Shown: positions 7,189-15,569 of the stretch, in pieces
Numbering within the stretch: position 1 is the stretch's first letter
How the letters are laid out: the number at the start of each line of letters is the position of its first letter
Source of the DNA: JAVBPP01 sp031549535
Lineage (GTDB): Bacteria; Bacillota; Clostridia; Oscillospirales; Acutalibacteraceae
Reading direction: 5' to 3'
Assembly: GCA_031549535.1 (NCBI GenBank)
Contig: JAVBPP010000100.1
Span: 1-24,963, forward strand
DNA length: 24,963 nt
Translations under genes and position numbers: made by a program
Notes under the pieces: generated by a model
What the model was told of the DNA's origin: nothing
Database searches by the model: none
Seen by the model: only the letters and a program-made list of their open reading frames with translations

Positions 7189-7662
7189 ATGGACAAACAA
7201 ACTGTATTGACGCAGGAGAGATATAAGGAGCTCAGCGAAGAGCTGGAAAACCTGCGCACCTTGGGCCGCGATGATATTGCGGAAAAAATTAAGGTTGCGC
7301 GCTCCTTCGGTGACCTTTCCGAAAATGCCGAATACAATGAGGCGATGGATGAACAGGCCAAGCTGGAATCCCGCATTGCCAAGTTGGAGGATGATTTGCG
7401 TAACGTCACAATTTTAGACGAAAGCGCAATCAACACCGATATCATCAGCACAGGCTCCAAGGTGAAGCTGCAGGATTTGGAATTTGACGAAACCGTGAGC
7501 TATAAAATTCTCGGCCGCGGGGATATTGATAATGGCATTATTTCCGACCAATCCCCCATGGGCATGGCGCTTATCGGGAAAAAGGTGGGAGATATTGCGG
7601 AGTTTCAAGTCGGCGCAAGCGGAAAGCTGCTGCGCTTTGAGGTGCTGGAAATCTCCAAGTAA
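7189..7662 (+). CDS. greA: Transcription elongation factor GreA
   Basis: The 157-residue protein matches the GreA family along its length. The N-terminal antiparallel coiled coil carries the acidic tip motif GDLSENAEYNEAMDEQ, whose carboxylates are inserted into the RNA polymerase secondary channel to stimulate cleavage of backtracked RNA. The C-terminal FKBP-like domain contains TVSYKILGRGD, ISDQSPMGMALIGKKVGD and LRFEVLEI. ATG 7189 (MDKQTVLTQERY) is the usual family start, with AGGAAGG about 9 bases upstream. The longer ORF from 7159 is not supported. The gene is preceded by a consensus promoter and a structured leader, and followed by lysS in the same direction, a common Firmicutes order. 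Confidence 0.95.
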   Translation: MDKQTVLTQERYKELSEELENLRTLGRDDIAEKIKVARSFGDLSENAEYNEAMDEQAKLESRIAKLEDDLRNVTILDESAINTDIISTGSKVKLQDLEFDETVSYKILGRGDIDNGIISDQSPMGMALIGKKVGDIAEFQVGASGKLLRFEVLEISK

Positions 7663-7687
7663 GTGAACAGGCCTGTTGAATAAAAGC

Positions 7688-7732
7688 TTTGTGCGTTGTT
7701 CCCCCGCAAGCTGCGGAATCAGGACGCACAAA
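7688..7732 (+). terminator. Nested stem-loop between greA and lysS
   Basis: The outer arms TTTGTGCGT (7688-7696) and ACGCACAAA (7724-7732) are perfectly complementary and enclose a second stem CCGCA/TGCGG (7704-7708, 7712-7716). Only ATTTTG follows, so it is a weak terminator or a read-through structure in the lysS leader. No T-box sequence (GGGTGGNACCGCG type) is present. Confidence 0.5.
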
Positions 7733-7767
7733 ATTTTGATTCGCTTCTGAAGGGATGAATATAAAAC

Positions 7768-9285
7768 ATGACAGACGAAAGCAATATCATACAAGAGGGC
7801 GAAGCAGAAGAACTGCAGGAAATTACGCAACAAGAAGTGAACTCGCTGCGGCAAATTCGCCTGGATAAACTCAGCGCTTTGCAGCAGCTTGGTCAGGATC
7901 CTTACGAGGTAACGGTTGCCAAACAATCCCTGCATACACATGAGATACTCGCGCGTTTCGACGAGCTGGAAAATACAGATGTCGCCCTATGCGGCAGAAT
8001 GATGTCCCGCCGCGATATGGGCAAGGCAAATTTCATTGATGTGCGCGACCGCCACGGCAGAATGCAGGTCTATGTCAAGATCGACGATGTCGGCGAGGCT
8101 GTTTTTGAGGATTTTAAAAAGTGGGATATCGGGGACATGGTGGAGGTCAAGGGCTTCGTGTTCCGCACCCGTCGGGGCGAAATTTCCGTGCACGCCAAGC
8201 AACTGCGCCTGCTCTCTAAGTCCCTGCTGCCCCTGCCGGAAAAGTTTCATGGCCTGCGGGATACGGACACGCGCTATCGCCGCCGCTATCTTGATTTAAT
8301 TATGAACCCCGAGGTGCGGGAGACCTTTGAAATCCGTACGAAGATTCTGCGCGAGATTCGCAGCTTTTTAGATGGGCGCGGCTTTATGGAGGTGGAAACG
8401 CCGGTGTTGGTCTCCAACGCGGGCGGTGCTCACGCGCGTCCGTTTTTAACCCATCACAATGCGCTGGATTCCGATTTGAGCCTGCGTATCTCGCTGGAGC
8501 TCTACCTCAAGCGTTTGATTGTCGGCGGCTTTGAGCGCGTTTATGAAATGGGGCGCGTGTTCCGCAATGAGGGCATTGATGTGCGCCACAACCCGGAGTT
8601 CACCCTTTTGGAGATTTATCAGGCCTACACAGATTACCAAGGCATGATGGAGCTGGCGGAGAGCATGTACCGCCAGGTTGCGCAAAACATTTTGGGCAAA
8701 ACGCAGCTGGAGTTTGAAGGGCATACCATTGATTTGGGCAAGCCCTTTGTGCGCTTGACTATGCTTGACGCGGTAAAACAATACGCAGGCGTGGATTTTA
8801 ACGCAATTGACCTTGCCGAAGCGCAAAAGATGGCGAAGGAACGCGGCATTGCGTTTGAAAAGCATCACAAAAAAGGTGATTTGCTCAGCTTGTTTTTCGA
8901 GGAATATGTAGAAGACCAGCTGATTCAACCCACCTTTATTTTGGAGCATCCCGTAGAAATATCCCCCCTTGCCAAGCGTATTCCCGGCAATCCGGACTAT
9001 ACGGAACGCTTTGAACTGTTTATCACCGGCCGTGAGATGGCAAACGCGTTTTCGGAGCTGAACAATCCGCTGGATCAGCGCCAGCGTTTTGAGGAGCAGG
9101 AGGCGCTGATTGCCGCCGGAGACGATGAGTCCAATCATTTGGACGAAGATTTTTTGATGGCACTGGAATACGGTATGCCGCCCACCGGCGGAATTGGCTT
9201 TGGCATAGATCGTTTGGTTATGTTGCTCACCGACAGCCACTCCATCCGCGACGTGCTGCTGTTCCCCACGATGAAGGAGCTGTAA
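7768..9285 (+). CDS. lysS: Lysine--tRNA ligase, class II
   Basis: The 505-residue length is normal for the family. An N-terminal OB-fold anticodon-binding domain (about residues 70-160, with VALCGRMMSRRDMGKANFID) precedes the class II catalytic core. Motif 1 is around FMEVETPVL, motif 2 is RVFRNEGIDVRHNPEFT (about 263-279) and motif 3 is GIGFGIDRLVMLL (about 473-485). The enzyme charges tRNA-Lys with lysine using ATP in the cytoplasm. A 20-30-residue acidic, Gln-rich N-terminal extension (IIQEGEAEELQEITQQEV) is typical of many Firmicutes. The Shine-Dalgarno GAAGGGATG lies about 12 bases upstream. A glycosyltransferase gene starts only 4 bases after its stop. Confidence 0.97.
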   Translation: MTDESNIIQEGEAEELQEITQQEVNSLRQIRLDKLSALQQLGQDPYEVTVAKQSLHTHEILARFDELENTDVALCGRMMSRRDMGKANFIDVRDRHGRMQVYVKIDDVGEAVFEDFKKWDIGDMVEVKGFVFRTRRGEISVHAKQLRLLSKSLLPLPEKFHGLRDTDTRYRRRYLDLIMNPEVRETFEIRTKILREIRSFLDGRGFMEVETPVLVSNAGGAHARPFLTHHNALDSDLSLRISLELYLKRLIVGGFERVYEMGRVFRNEGIDVRHNPEFTLLEIYQAYTDYQGMMELAESMYRQVAQNILGKTQLEFEGHTIDLGKPFVRLTMLDAVKQYAGVDFNAIDLAEAQKMAKERGIAFEKHHKKGDLLSLFFEEYVEDQLIQPTFILEHPVEISPLAKRIPGNPDYTERFELFITGREMANAFSELNNPLDQRQRFEEQEALIAAGDDESNHLDEDFLMALEYGMPPTGGIGFGIDRLVMLLTDSHSIRDVLLFPTMKEL

Positions 9286-9289
9286 ACAC

Positions 9290-10000
9290 ATGCGTGTTTC
9301 TGTTGCCATGCCGGTTTATCAGGGCGAGGCCTACCTGGCCGCGCAACTGGATTCTATTTTGCCGCAGCTTGCGCCGCAGGACGAGCTCCTCATTTCTGAC
9401 GATTCCCCCGGCGGAGAGACACAGGCAATTGCCTTGGAATATTGCAAACAAGATAAGCGGATACAATACATCGAGGGGCCGGGGAGGGGTGTGTGCGCCA
9501 ACGTTGCGCACGTACTTGCTCGCTGCTCCGGCGATGTATTCTTTTTGAGCGATCAAGACGATATCTGGCTGCCGGGCAAACGGGAGAAGGTCTTGCGTGA
9601 GATAGAAAGCGGAGCAGGGCTTGTGCTGCATGACGCCTACATGGTGGATGAGCAGCTGCAAAAGAGCGGAGAAACCTTTTTTACCCGCAATGGGGTGAGA
9701 GAAGGCATTCTCCGCAATTTGATAAAAAACAGCTATATCGGCTGCTGCATGGCGTTTACCGGGGAACTGCGCGATTTGGCGCTGCCCTTTCCCAAGAAGC
9801 TGCCCATGCATGACTGGTGGCTCGGCCTGCTTGCGCAGCGGCGTGTGCGTATTTGTGTTCTGCGCGAGCCACTGTTGCTCTATCGCCGGCACAGCGCAAC
9901 CGTTACGGGTAAGCGGGTGCCCCTAAGGCGAAAATGTGTCTGGCGCGTAGCCATCGGCCTGGCTCTGCTGCAGCGGCTGAGCCGGAAATCAGGAATATGA
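9290..10000 (+). CDS. Family 2 glycosyltransferase (rhamnosyltransferase-like)
   Basis: The 236-residue GT-A-fold protein starts VSVAMPVYQGEAYLAAQLDS, the usual nucleotide-sugar-binding beginning. It has the metal and donor-binding motif LSDQDDIW (about residue 84). The C-terminal segment MHDWWLGLLA followed by PLLLYRRHSATVTG is characteristic of O-antigen and wall-polysaccharide rhamnosyltransferases of GT2. There are no membrane helices, so it acts on the cytoplasmic face. It starts 4 bases after lysS, and its only Shine-Dalgarno candidate (AAGGAG, 9274-9279) is inside lysS, so it probably depends on lysS transcription. A separate promoter follows it. The donor and acceptor sugars are not deducible. 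Confidence 0.85.
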   Translation: MRVSVAMPVYQGEAYLAAQLDSILPQLAPQDELLISDDSPGGETQAIALEYCKQDKRIQYIEGPGRGVCANVAHVLARCSGDVFFLSDQDDIWLPGKREKVLREIESGAGLVLHDAYMVDEQLQKSGETFFTRNGVREGILRNLIKNSYIGCCMAFTGELRDLALPFPKKLPMHDWWLGLLAQRRVRICVLREPLLLYRRHSATVTGKRVPLRRKCVWRVAIGLALLQRLSRKSGI

Positions 10001-10001
10001 C

Positions 10002-10030
10002 TTGCAACTTCAGACAAAGTTCGCTATAAT
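10002..10030 (+). promoter_or_regulatory. Promoter of the surface-polymer operon
   Basis: TTGCAA (10002-10007), 17 bp, TATAAT (10025-10030), directly after the previous gene's stop and about 25 bases before ATG 10056. This is a strong sigma-A-type match and probably drives the genes from 10056 onward. Confidence 0.8.
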
Positions 10031-10055
10031 AAGAAGTCTGGAAAGGGGGAGTGGT

Positions 10056-10817
10056 ATGGATTCAGTCCGTGTTTCGGCTTGCATTGTAACCTATAACAAC
10101 CGGGATACAATTGTAAAAACCGTGGAGTCCATATTGCGGCAAACAAAAGGGATCCCCTTTCAGCTATATATTGTAGACAATCAATCCATTGACGGAACGA
10201 AGCAACTTATACGGGAAAAATTTCCGGAGGTTGTGCTGCTTGAAAACAAAAAAAATTTGGGCTACGGCGCGGGACACAACACAGTGTTGCCCCTGTTGGA
10301 GTCAGAATACCATGTCATCATCAACCCCGATATTGAGCTGCGGCAAGATGCTATCAGTGAAATTGTGCGGTTTTTTGAAGAAAATCCCGATGTCGGCATG
10401 GTTTCGCCCCGGGTTTGCCACGAAGACGGCAATGCGCAAATTCTCGGCAAGCGGGATCCTACGCTGCGGTATTTACTTGCCAGCCGCTTTCGCGGAAAAC
10501 GCAAGTTGCGCAAATCCCTGCGGGAATATGCCATGCTGGACGCGCAGGGGGATACAGTCCATGATATCGAAAATGCCACAGGCTGTTTTATGATGCTGCG
10601 CACTTCGATTTTTCGGCGCATCGGCGGCTTTGATGAAAAGTTTTTCCTTTATTTTGAGGACAGCGACTTGACCCGCCGGGCTAGGGCGCTTCAGCGGGTG
10701 GTATATAATCCACATGTTGTGGTATATCATAGATGGAACCGCGGTTCGAAACGCAGCTTGCATTTGATGTGGCTGCACATGCGGTCCATGATTTATTATT
10801 TTGCGAAATGGAGATGA
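10056..10817 (+). CDS. Family 2 glycosyltransferase (WbbL-like rhamnosyltransferase)
   Basis: The 253-residue GT2 protein begins VSACIVTYNNRDTIVKTVES. It has the DNQSIDGT loop, NKKNLGYGAGHN and the donor-site motif INPDIEL (about residue 89). It then has the conserved late segment ATGCFMMLRTSIFRRIGGFD followed by FLYFEDSDLTRRA. This pattern is shared with WbbL and related dTDP-rhamnosyltransferases, which add rhamnose to lipid-linked oligosaccharides, so the family fit is good but the donor is inferred. ATG 10056 has GAAAGGGGG a few bases upstream. A longer ORF from 10002 overlaps the promoter and is rejected. The stop is 4 bases before the exporter gene. Confidence 0.85.
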   Translation: MDSVRVSACIVTYNNRDTIVKTVESILRQTKGIPFQLYIVDNQSIDGTKQLIREKFPEVVLLENKKNLGYGAGHNTVLPLLESEYHVIINPDIELRQDAISEIVRFFEENPDVGMVSPRVCHEDGNAQILGKRDPTLRYLLASRFRGKRKLRKSLREYAMLDAQGDTVHDIENATGCFMMLRTSIFRRIGGFDEKFFLYFEDSDLTRRARALQRVVYNPHVVVYHRWNRGSKRSLHLMWLHMRSMIYYFAKWR

Positions 10818-10821
10818 GCGT

Positions 10822-11652
10822 ATGGCTGTAAAGCATGTGAAAAACTTTGTAAAATATCGCTATTTGCTCCTGGAAATTATCAGGAAAAATATTAAGCTCC
10901 AATACCGCAGCTCCGTGCTGGGGATGTTTTGGACCTTTTTGCAGCCGCTGCTCACCACGATGGTGCTCGCGGTTATTTTTGGTTATATTTTTGGCAGAAA
11001 TGAAAAAGAGGTCATCTGCTTCCCCGTCTACCTGCTTTCGGGTCGGTTGCTTTATGAGTTTTTTACCGGTTCCACGAAACGAGCCATGCGCTCTATTCGA
11101 AACAATGCCGGGATTATTAAAAAGGTCTATGTCCCCAAATATATTTACCCACTCGGCAATATCGCATCCAGCTTTGTCACCTTTTTAATTTCGCTTTCCG
11201 TTTTAGCCGTGTTCATTGCCTACTACAAAGGAATCGTCGGCAAGGACATTCAGATAACCCACTATATGTTTTATTCAATTATCCCTATTGCGATTTTGTT
11301 TTTGCTCAGCGTTGGCGTGGGCATGATTCTCGCGGTGTTGGAAGTGTTTTTCAAAGATATCGAATATTTATACGATGTGTTCTGTACGCTGCTATTTTAC
11401 ATGACACCCATGTTTTACACGCTAAATTCACTTTTTGGAAAAAAACTAACAAGCGCACAGCTTGCCTTTACCTATATCATTCGGGGCAACCCGCTTTATG
11501 GCATCGTAACCATGTTCCGCAACTGTGTGCTGTTCGGCAAACCCATTCAGGCGCATGATTTCTGGTATACTTTGATATTCAGCTGCGTTTTAATTTTGAT
11601 AGGAACTGCTTTCTTTTATAAAAAGCAGGACAAGTTTATCTTGCATATCTAG
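10822..11652 (+). CDS. ABC-2 type polysaccharide/teichoic acid export permease (Wzm/TagG-like)
   Basis: The 276-residue integral membrane protein has about six predicted transmembrane helices. The cytoplasmic N-terminal motif NIKLQYRSSVLGMFWTFLQP is diagnostic of Wzm/TagG-type ABC-2 permeases. Others are GRLLYEFFTGSTKRAMRSI, the amphipathic IIKKVYVPKYIYPLG, and YMTPMFYTLNSL with the NPLYGIVTMFRN segment near the C-terminus. It forms the channel half of an exporter with the downstream ATPase and moves undecaprenyl-linked polymer across the membrane. ATG 10822 follows GGAGA by 7 bases. The ATPase gene follows 23 bases after its stop. Confidence 0.93.
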   Translation: MAVKHVKNFVKYRYLLLEIIRKNIKLQYRSSVLGMFWTFLQPLLTTMVLAVIFGYIFGRNEKEVICFPVYLLSGRLLYEFFTGSTKRAMRSIRNNAGIIKKVYVPKYIYPLGNIASSFVTFLISLSVLAVFIAYYKGIVGKDIQITHYMFYSIIPIAILFLLSVGVGMILAVLEVFFKDIEYLYDVFCTLLFYMTPMFYTLNSLFGKKLTSAQLAFTYIIRGNPLYGIVTMFRNCVLFGKPIQAHDFWYTLIFSCVLILIGTAFFYKKQDKFILHI

Positions 11653-11675
11653 CAGACCGGTAATAGGAGGATACA

Positions 11676-12419
11676 ATGAGCAATTTGGCCGTTAATGTGG
11701 AAAATGTCAGCGTTCTGTTCAACCTGAACCGGGAACGTGTGGATAATTTAAAGGAATATGTGATTCGAAAGCTGAAAAGGAAGCTGGAATATCAGCATTT
11801 TTGGGCGCTGCAGGATGTTTCCTTTTCAATAGAAAAAGGGGACCGCCTGGGCGTCTTAGGCTTGAACGGCGCGGGAAAGAGCACCCTGCTGAAGGTTGTG
11901 GCAGGCGTTATCAAGCCATCCAAAGGCTCCGTTTCAGTGGAGGGCGTTATTGCCCCCATGCTGGAATTGGGCGCAGGCTTTGACATGAACTATACCGGCC
12001 ACGAAAACATTTTTTTATATGGCGCAACCATGGGCTATTCCCGCAAATATGTACAGCAAAAATTTGATGAAATTGTGGAATTTTCCGAACTGCAGAACTT
12101 TATTGACGTCCCCTTGAAAAACTATTCCTCGGGTATGCGCGCCCGCCTTGGTTTTGCCATTGCCTCCTCCGTTGATCCGGAGATTTTAATTTTAGATGAA
12201 GTGCTCTCTGTCGGCGACGCGAAATTTCGCGCCAAGAGTGAGCAGAGAATCATGGGCATGTTTGACCGGGGCGTGACGGTGATGTTTGTTTCTCACAACA
12301 CCAGCCAGGTGCTGCGCCTTTGTAACAAGGCAATCATCCTGCAAAAAGGCATGGTGATAGCAAACGGAACGGCGGAAGAGGTCTGCGCGCAGTATGATGA
12401 AATGACACAGAAAAAGTAA
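11676..12419 (+). CDS. Polysaccharide/teichoic acid export ATPase (Wzt/TagH-like)
   Basis: The 247-residue ABC ATPase has Walker A GLNGAGKST (about residues 61-69), an A-loop region at HFWALQDVSF, the signature YSSGMRARLGFA (about 149) and Walker B EILILDEV (about 168-175). The switch histidine is in FVSHN. The segment VISPMLELGAGF-like (here APMLELGAGFDMNYTGHENI) is typical of Wzt/TagH rather than importer ATPases. It lacks the C-terminal polymer-binding domain of long Wzt proteins, so recognition probably rests with the permease. AGGAGG precedes the ATG by 6 bases. It pairs with the permease immediately upstream. Confidence 0.93.
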   Translation: MSNLAVNVENVSVLFNLNRERVDNLKEYVIRKLKRKLEYQHFWALQDVSFSIEKGDRLGVLGLNGAGKSTLLKVVAGVIKPSKGSVSVEGVIAPMLELGAGFDMNYTGHENIFLYGATMGYSRKYVQQKFDEIVEFSELQNFIDVPLKNYSSGMRARLGFAIASSVDPEILILDEVLSVGDAKFRAKSEQRIMGMFDRGVTVMFVSHNTSQVLRLCNKAIILQKGMVIANGTAEEVCAQYDEMTQKK

Positions 12420-12438
12420 ACGCACGGGAGGAAACGAA

Positions 12439-13167
12439 ATGGTATTCGGGGCGATTTTAGCCGGCGGCTCCGGCAGCCGCATGGGGAATTTTGATACTCC
12501 AAAGCAGTTTTTGCCCCTGGGCGATAAGCCGATTTTGGTGCATACCGCTGAAAAATTTGTAATTCATCCCGAGATTGATGTTGTGTTGGTGCTGTGCCCA
12601 AAGCCCTGGGTCAGTCAAACGCGTGATATGCTGCAAAAAAGCCTTGGGGACTGCAAAAAAATTGTTGTTCTGGCAGGCGGCGCAACACGAAACGAAACGC
12701 TGGAGCAGGCACTCCTGTATATCGAAACACAATACCCGCAAGAAAAGGACGCGATTATCGTGACGCACGATGCCGTGCGTCCTTTTTTAACGCACAGAAT
12801 ATTGAGCGAAAATATAGAAAAAGCAAGGGATTACGGTGCGACGGATACGGTTGTTCCCGCAACGGATACCATCGTGGTCAGTGAGGACGGCAGGATGATT
12901 CGCACCATCCCCGAGCGCAGCATGATGTATCAGGGGCAAACGCCCCAGTCCTTTCAAGCCGCAAAGCTACGCAGGGTGCTGAACAGCTTAACACAGCAGG
13001 AACGCAGCCGTTTGACGGATGCCTGCATGATTTTCAGCCTGAAAGAAGAGCCGGTCTACCTGGTGCAGGGCGAGGTGTTTAACATTAAAATTACCTACCC
13101 CTATGATTTGGAGGTTGCAAACACCCTGTTAATCCGCGAGCAGGCGGCTGATACCAATTCCAAATAA
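12439..13167 (+). CDS. tarI: D-ribitol-5-phosphate cytidylyltransferase (TarI; IspD family)
   Basis: The 242-residue nucleotidyltransferase has ILAGGSGSRMG (residues 6-16) and PKQFLPLGDKPILVHT, then GGATRNETLEQAL, THDAVRPFL and QTPQSFQ, all typical of the IspD/TarI fold. It would convert ribitol-5-phosphate and CTP to CDP-ribitol. TarI rather than IspD is favoured by the tarJ-like gene directly downstream and the polymer-export neighbours; the fold alone does not decide it. GGGAGG lies 8 bases before the ATG. The last five codons (DTNSK, stop) lie inside a fold-back relic at 13151-13189, so the native C-terminus may have been altered. Confidence 0.85.
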   Translation: MVFGAILAGGSGSRMGNFDTPKQFLPLGDKPILVHTAEKFVIHPEIDVVLVLCPKPWVSQTRDMLQKSLGDCKKIVVLAGGATRNETLEQALLYIETQYPQEKDAIIVTHDAVRPFLTHRILSENIEKARDYGATDTVVPATDTIVVSEDGRMIRTIPERSMMYQGQTPQSFQAAKLRRVLNSLTQQERSRLTDACMIFSLKEEPVYLVQGEVFNIKITYPYDLEVANTLLIREQAADTNSK

Positions 13168-13189
13168 GAATCCCTATTGGATTTGGTAT
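13151..13189. repeat. Fold-back (MITE) relic at the tarI 3' end
   Basis: ATACCAATTCCAAATA (13151-13166) and TATTGGATTTGGTAT (13175-13189) form imperfect inverted arms with an 8-base loop. The left 20 bases closely match the termini of the MITEs at 22478-22574 and 23464-23642. The tarI stop codon lies inside it. Confidence 0.65.
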
Positions 13190-13211
13190 GAGATAGGAAA
13201 GGTTCGTACGC

Positions 13212-14234
13212 ATGATAAACGCAGTTTACCGCTTGATTGCGCCGCGCATGATAGACATTGCTTACCGCGAGATTTCTCCTCGCGGTAAAACCTTGCTCAC
13301 CCCGGCCTATCTTTCCATCTGCCGCGCCGACCAACGCTATTACCTTGGTCAGCGTCCGCAGGAGACGTTGCGGGAAAAGCTACCCATGGCTCTGCTTCAT
13401 GAATGTGTTGGGCAGGTGGTGTATGACGACAGCGGATTGTTTCAAATTGGCGAGGCCGTTGTGCCCATTCCGAATTTGCCAATGGCTACGGATGCGGTGA
13501 TTGCAGAAAATTATCTCGCATCCAGCGCCTTTGCCTCCAGCGGTATGGACGGTTTTTTGCAGGAATATATCAGCGTTTTACCGGACCGGCTCGTGCGTGT
13601 TCCGCCGGCACTGGATTTGCGCATTGCGGCGTTTTTGGAGCTCATCAGCGTTGCGATGCATGCGATTCGTCGTTTTGACAGCCTTTCCCACGGGAGGCGC
13701 ACACGTGTGGGCATTTGGGGGGACGGAAATCTGGGTTTTTTAACCGCCCTGCTGTTGAAAACCATGTTTCCCCAAACGCAAATCTGCGTAATTGGCGCGG
13801 TGCAGACGAAGCTCTCCTACTTCAGCTTTGCGGATGAAACACAGCTCACGCAGTTGTTGCCGGAGGATTTTCAGGTAGATCATGCATTTGAATGCGTGGG
13901 CGGCAGTGCGGCTCAAGCGGCGCTGGCGCAAATGATACCCTGCCTTGCCCCGGAGGGCACACTCATGCTCATGGGCGTGAGTGAGTCGCCGGTTTCTCTT
14001 CCCACGCGTCAAGTATTAGAAAAGGGGCTGCGCCTGTTCGGCTCCAGCCGCAGCGGAAAGCAGGATTTCGAGGATACGGTCGCCCTGTTGCAGAGCCATC
14101 CGGAGATTTTGCCGTATCTGGAAAATCTGGTGGGCGAATGCGCAAGCGTGCGTAGCATTGCGGATATTCATGCCGCCTTTGAAGCCGACCTCAGCCGCGG
14201 CTTCGGCAAAACGATTTTGGAATGGATGAAATGA
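13212..14234 (+). CDS. tarJ: Ribulose-5-phosphate reductase / ribitol-5-phosphate dehydrogenase (TarJ-like)
   Basis: The 340-residue zinc-type alcohol-dehydrogenase-fold protein contains LSICRADQRYYLGQRP, LPMALLHECVGQVV and VVPIPNLP, which match TarJ proteins. The NADP(H)-binding part starts near VGIWGDGNLGFLTALLL (about residue 165). TarJ reduces ribulose-5-phosphate to ribitol-5-phosphate, the substrate of TarI encoded just upstream, so the pair provides CDP-ribitol in the cytoplasm. AGGAAAGG lies 9 bases before the ATG. Its stop is 13 bases before the next glycosyltransferase, whose Shine-Dalgarno overlaps the tarJ end. Length matches the family. Confidence 0.9.
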   Translation: MINAVYRLIAPRMIDIAYREISPRGKTLLTPAYLSICRADQRYYLGQRPQETLREKLPMALLHECVGQVVYDDSGLFQIGEAVVPIPNLPMATDAVIAENYLASSAFASSGMDGFLQEYISVLPDRLVRVPPALDLRIAAFLELISVAMHAIRRFDSLSHGRRTRVGIWGDGNLGFLTALLLKTMFPQTQICVIGAVQTKLSYFSFADETQLTQLLPEDFQVDHAFECVGGSAAQAALAQMIPCLAPEGTLMLMGVSESPVSLPTRQVLEKGLRLFGSSRSGKQDFEDTVALLQSHPEILPYLENLVGECASVRSIADIHAAFEADLSRGFGKTILEWMK

Positions 14235-14247
14235 AAGGCAGCAGGCT

Positions 14248-15552
14248 ATGAAAGTTAGCGTCATTGTTCCGGCTTATAATGCGCAGCGTTACCTGCGGGA
14301 GACGCTGGACTGCCTGCTTGCCCAAGGTGTGCGGGGGACGGAGATAATCGTCGTCAACGACGGCTCCACGGACTTCACCGCCGCCATTTTGGAACAGTAT
14401 GCCGCACAGCACAGCGAAATTATGCCGGTTTATCAGCAAAATGCAGGTGTTTCCGCCGCGCGCAACCACGGCCTTTCACTTGCCAAGGGGGAGTATGTAC
14501 TATTTTTGGACAGCGATGATGTACTCACTCCCGGTTCCCTGCGGGCGATGAGCGAAACGTTGGATGCCTGCGGAGCGGATCTTGCCATTTGCCGTTTGGA
14601 GAGCTTCGGCCACGGCGGCAGCCAGGCGAATCCCTACGCGGAAAAACTTGCACAAAAAGAAGTCATTGAGCCGGACGATTTGGATCTTTTATGGAACTTT
14701 TTAGTGGGCAACAAGCTGTATCGCCGTGCAACCCTGCTTGCCTCGGGCGCGCAGTTTCCGCCCCTGCGTTATTCAGAGGAGGGCGCGTTTTTCATGCGCT
14801 TTGTGCTTTCGCCGCAAAGGCCGCGCATTGTAGGGGTGCAAAACGCCTGCATGTGTTACCGGCGGCATACACCGGAGGAGGGGCAATCCGTCAGCCAGAG
14901 CATCAACCTGCTGCTGCTTCAGGACTTTCTCTCTTCTCTCTCGATTGTTTATGACAGTGCCGCGCAGGCAGGAAAATCGCACACGTATCTGCAGGAGGTT
15001 CTGTATAAAACAGATTACATTTTAATTTCACAGTTTTACCGTTTGCTTTGGCGCGCGGATGAAGAAACGTTGGCTTGCATTGCCCGCGAGCATGGCAGCT
15101 TGCTGAGCAGGATGGATGAACAAACGCGGGGGAGGGTCAAAGCCCTGCACGATGATTTGCCGGAGCTTGTATGTTCCAAAGCGGAAATCGCGCAGAAACC
15201 GCTGTTGTCGGTCATCTGCAAGCATGCGGGCGCACAGCGTCTGGCGGATATTTATTTGCAGTCCATGCCGCAGTTTGAGCTGCTGCTCCCGCACTCACAG
15301 CGGGAAAAGCTTCCCGCCTATGCGCGGGAGGCAAGCAACCTTGTTCTTTTACCGGACAAGGGCTTTCGAAGGCAAGCCCGGCTTCACGCGAAAGCGCGGC
15401 TCCGCCTGCATCTTTCCGGGAACCGCCCGCTGGATGAACGCCTGTTTCGCTTGATGCTGCGCCTGCCTTTGCCCGAGCCGGTTAAGAGGCTGCTGCCGCT
15501 GCTTGTTCGGCCGCTGTATTGGGGCTGCCTGTGGCTGTTGCATCATAGATAA
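14248..15552 (+). CDS. Family 2 glycosyltransferase with a long C-terminal extension
   Basis: The 434-residue protein has a GT-A domain in residues 1-220: KVSVIVPAYNAQRYLRETLD, IIVVNDGSTD, NAGVSAARNHGLSLAKGEYV and the metal-binding FLDSDDVLTPGS (about 90-100). The segment NKLYRRATLL with RYSEEGAFF is usual in GT2 enzymes of surface polymers. Residues about 315-370 (PLLSVICKHAG, IYLQSMPQFELLLP) look like a decayed second GT-like start. The basic, hydrophobic end LPEPVKRLLPLLVRPLYWGC could attach the enzyme to the membrane. It is co-oriented with tarJ and with the phosphotransferase gene 17 bases downstream. The sugar is unknown. Confidence 0.82.
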   Translation: MKVSVIVPAYNAQRYLRETLDCLLAQGVRGTEIIVVNDGSTDFTAAILEQYAAQHSEIMPVYQQNAGVSAARNHGLSLAKGEYVLFLDSDDVLTPGSLRAMSETLDACGADLAICRLESFGHGGSQANPYAEKLAQKEVIEPDDLDLLWNFLVGNKLYRRATLLASGAQFPPLRYSEEGAFFMRFVLSPQRPRIVGVQNACMCYRRHTPEEGQSVSQSINLLLLQDFLSSLSIVYDSAAQAGKSHTYLQEVLYKTDYILISQFYRLLWRADEETLACIAREHGSLLSRMDEQTRGRVKALHDDLPELVCSKAEIAQKPLLSVICKHAGAQRLADIYLQSMPQFELLLPHSQREKLPAYAREASNLVLLPDKGFRRQARLHAKARLRLHLSGNRPLDERLFRLMLRLPLPEPVKRLLPLLVRPLYWGCLWLLHHR

Positions 15553-15569
15553 GGTGGGAGTTTGAAAGA

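Noticed and set aside
7663..7767. Possible T-box riboswitch before lysS
   Set aside because: No T-box core, no specifier loop and too short; only nested stems are present.
8446..9309. 287-residue minus-strand ORF opposite lysS
   Set aside because: Antisense shadow of the synthetase gene without family motifs.
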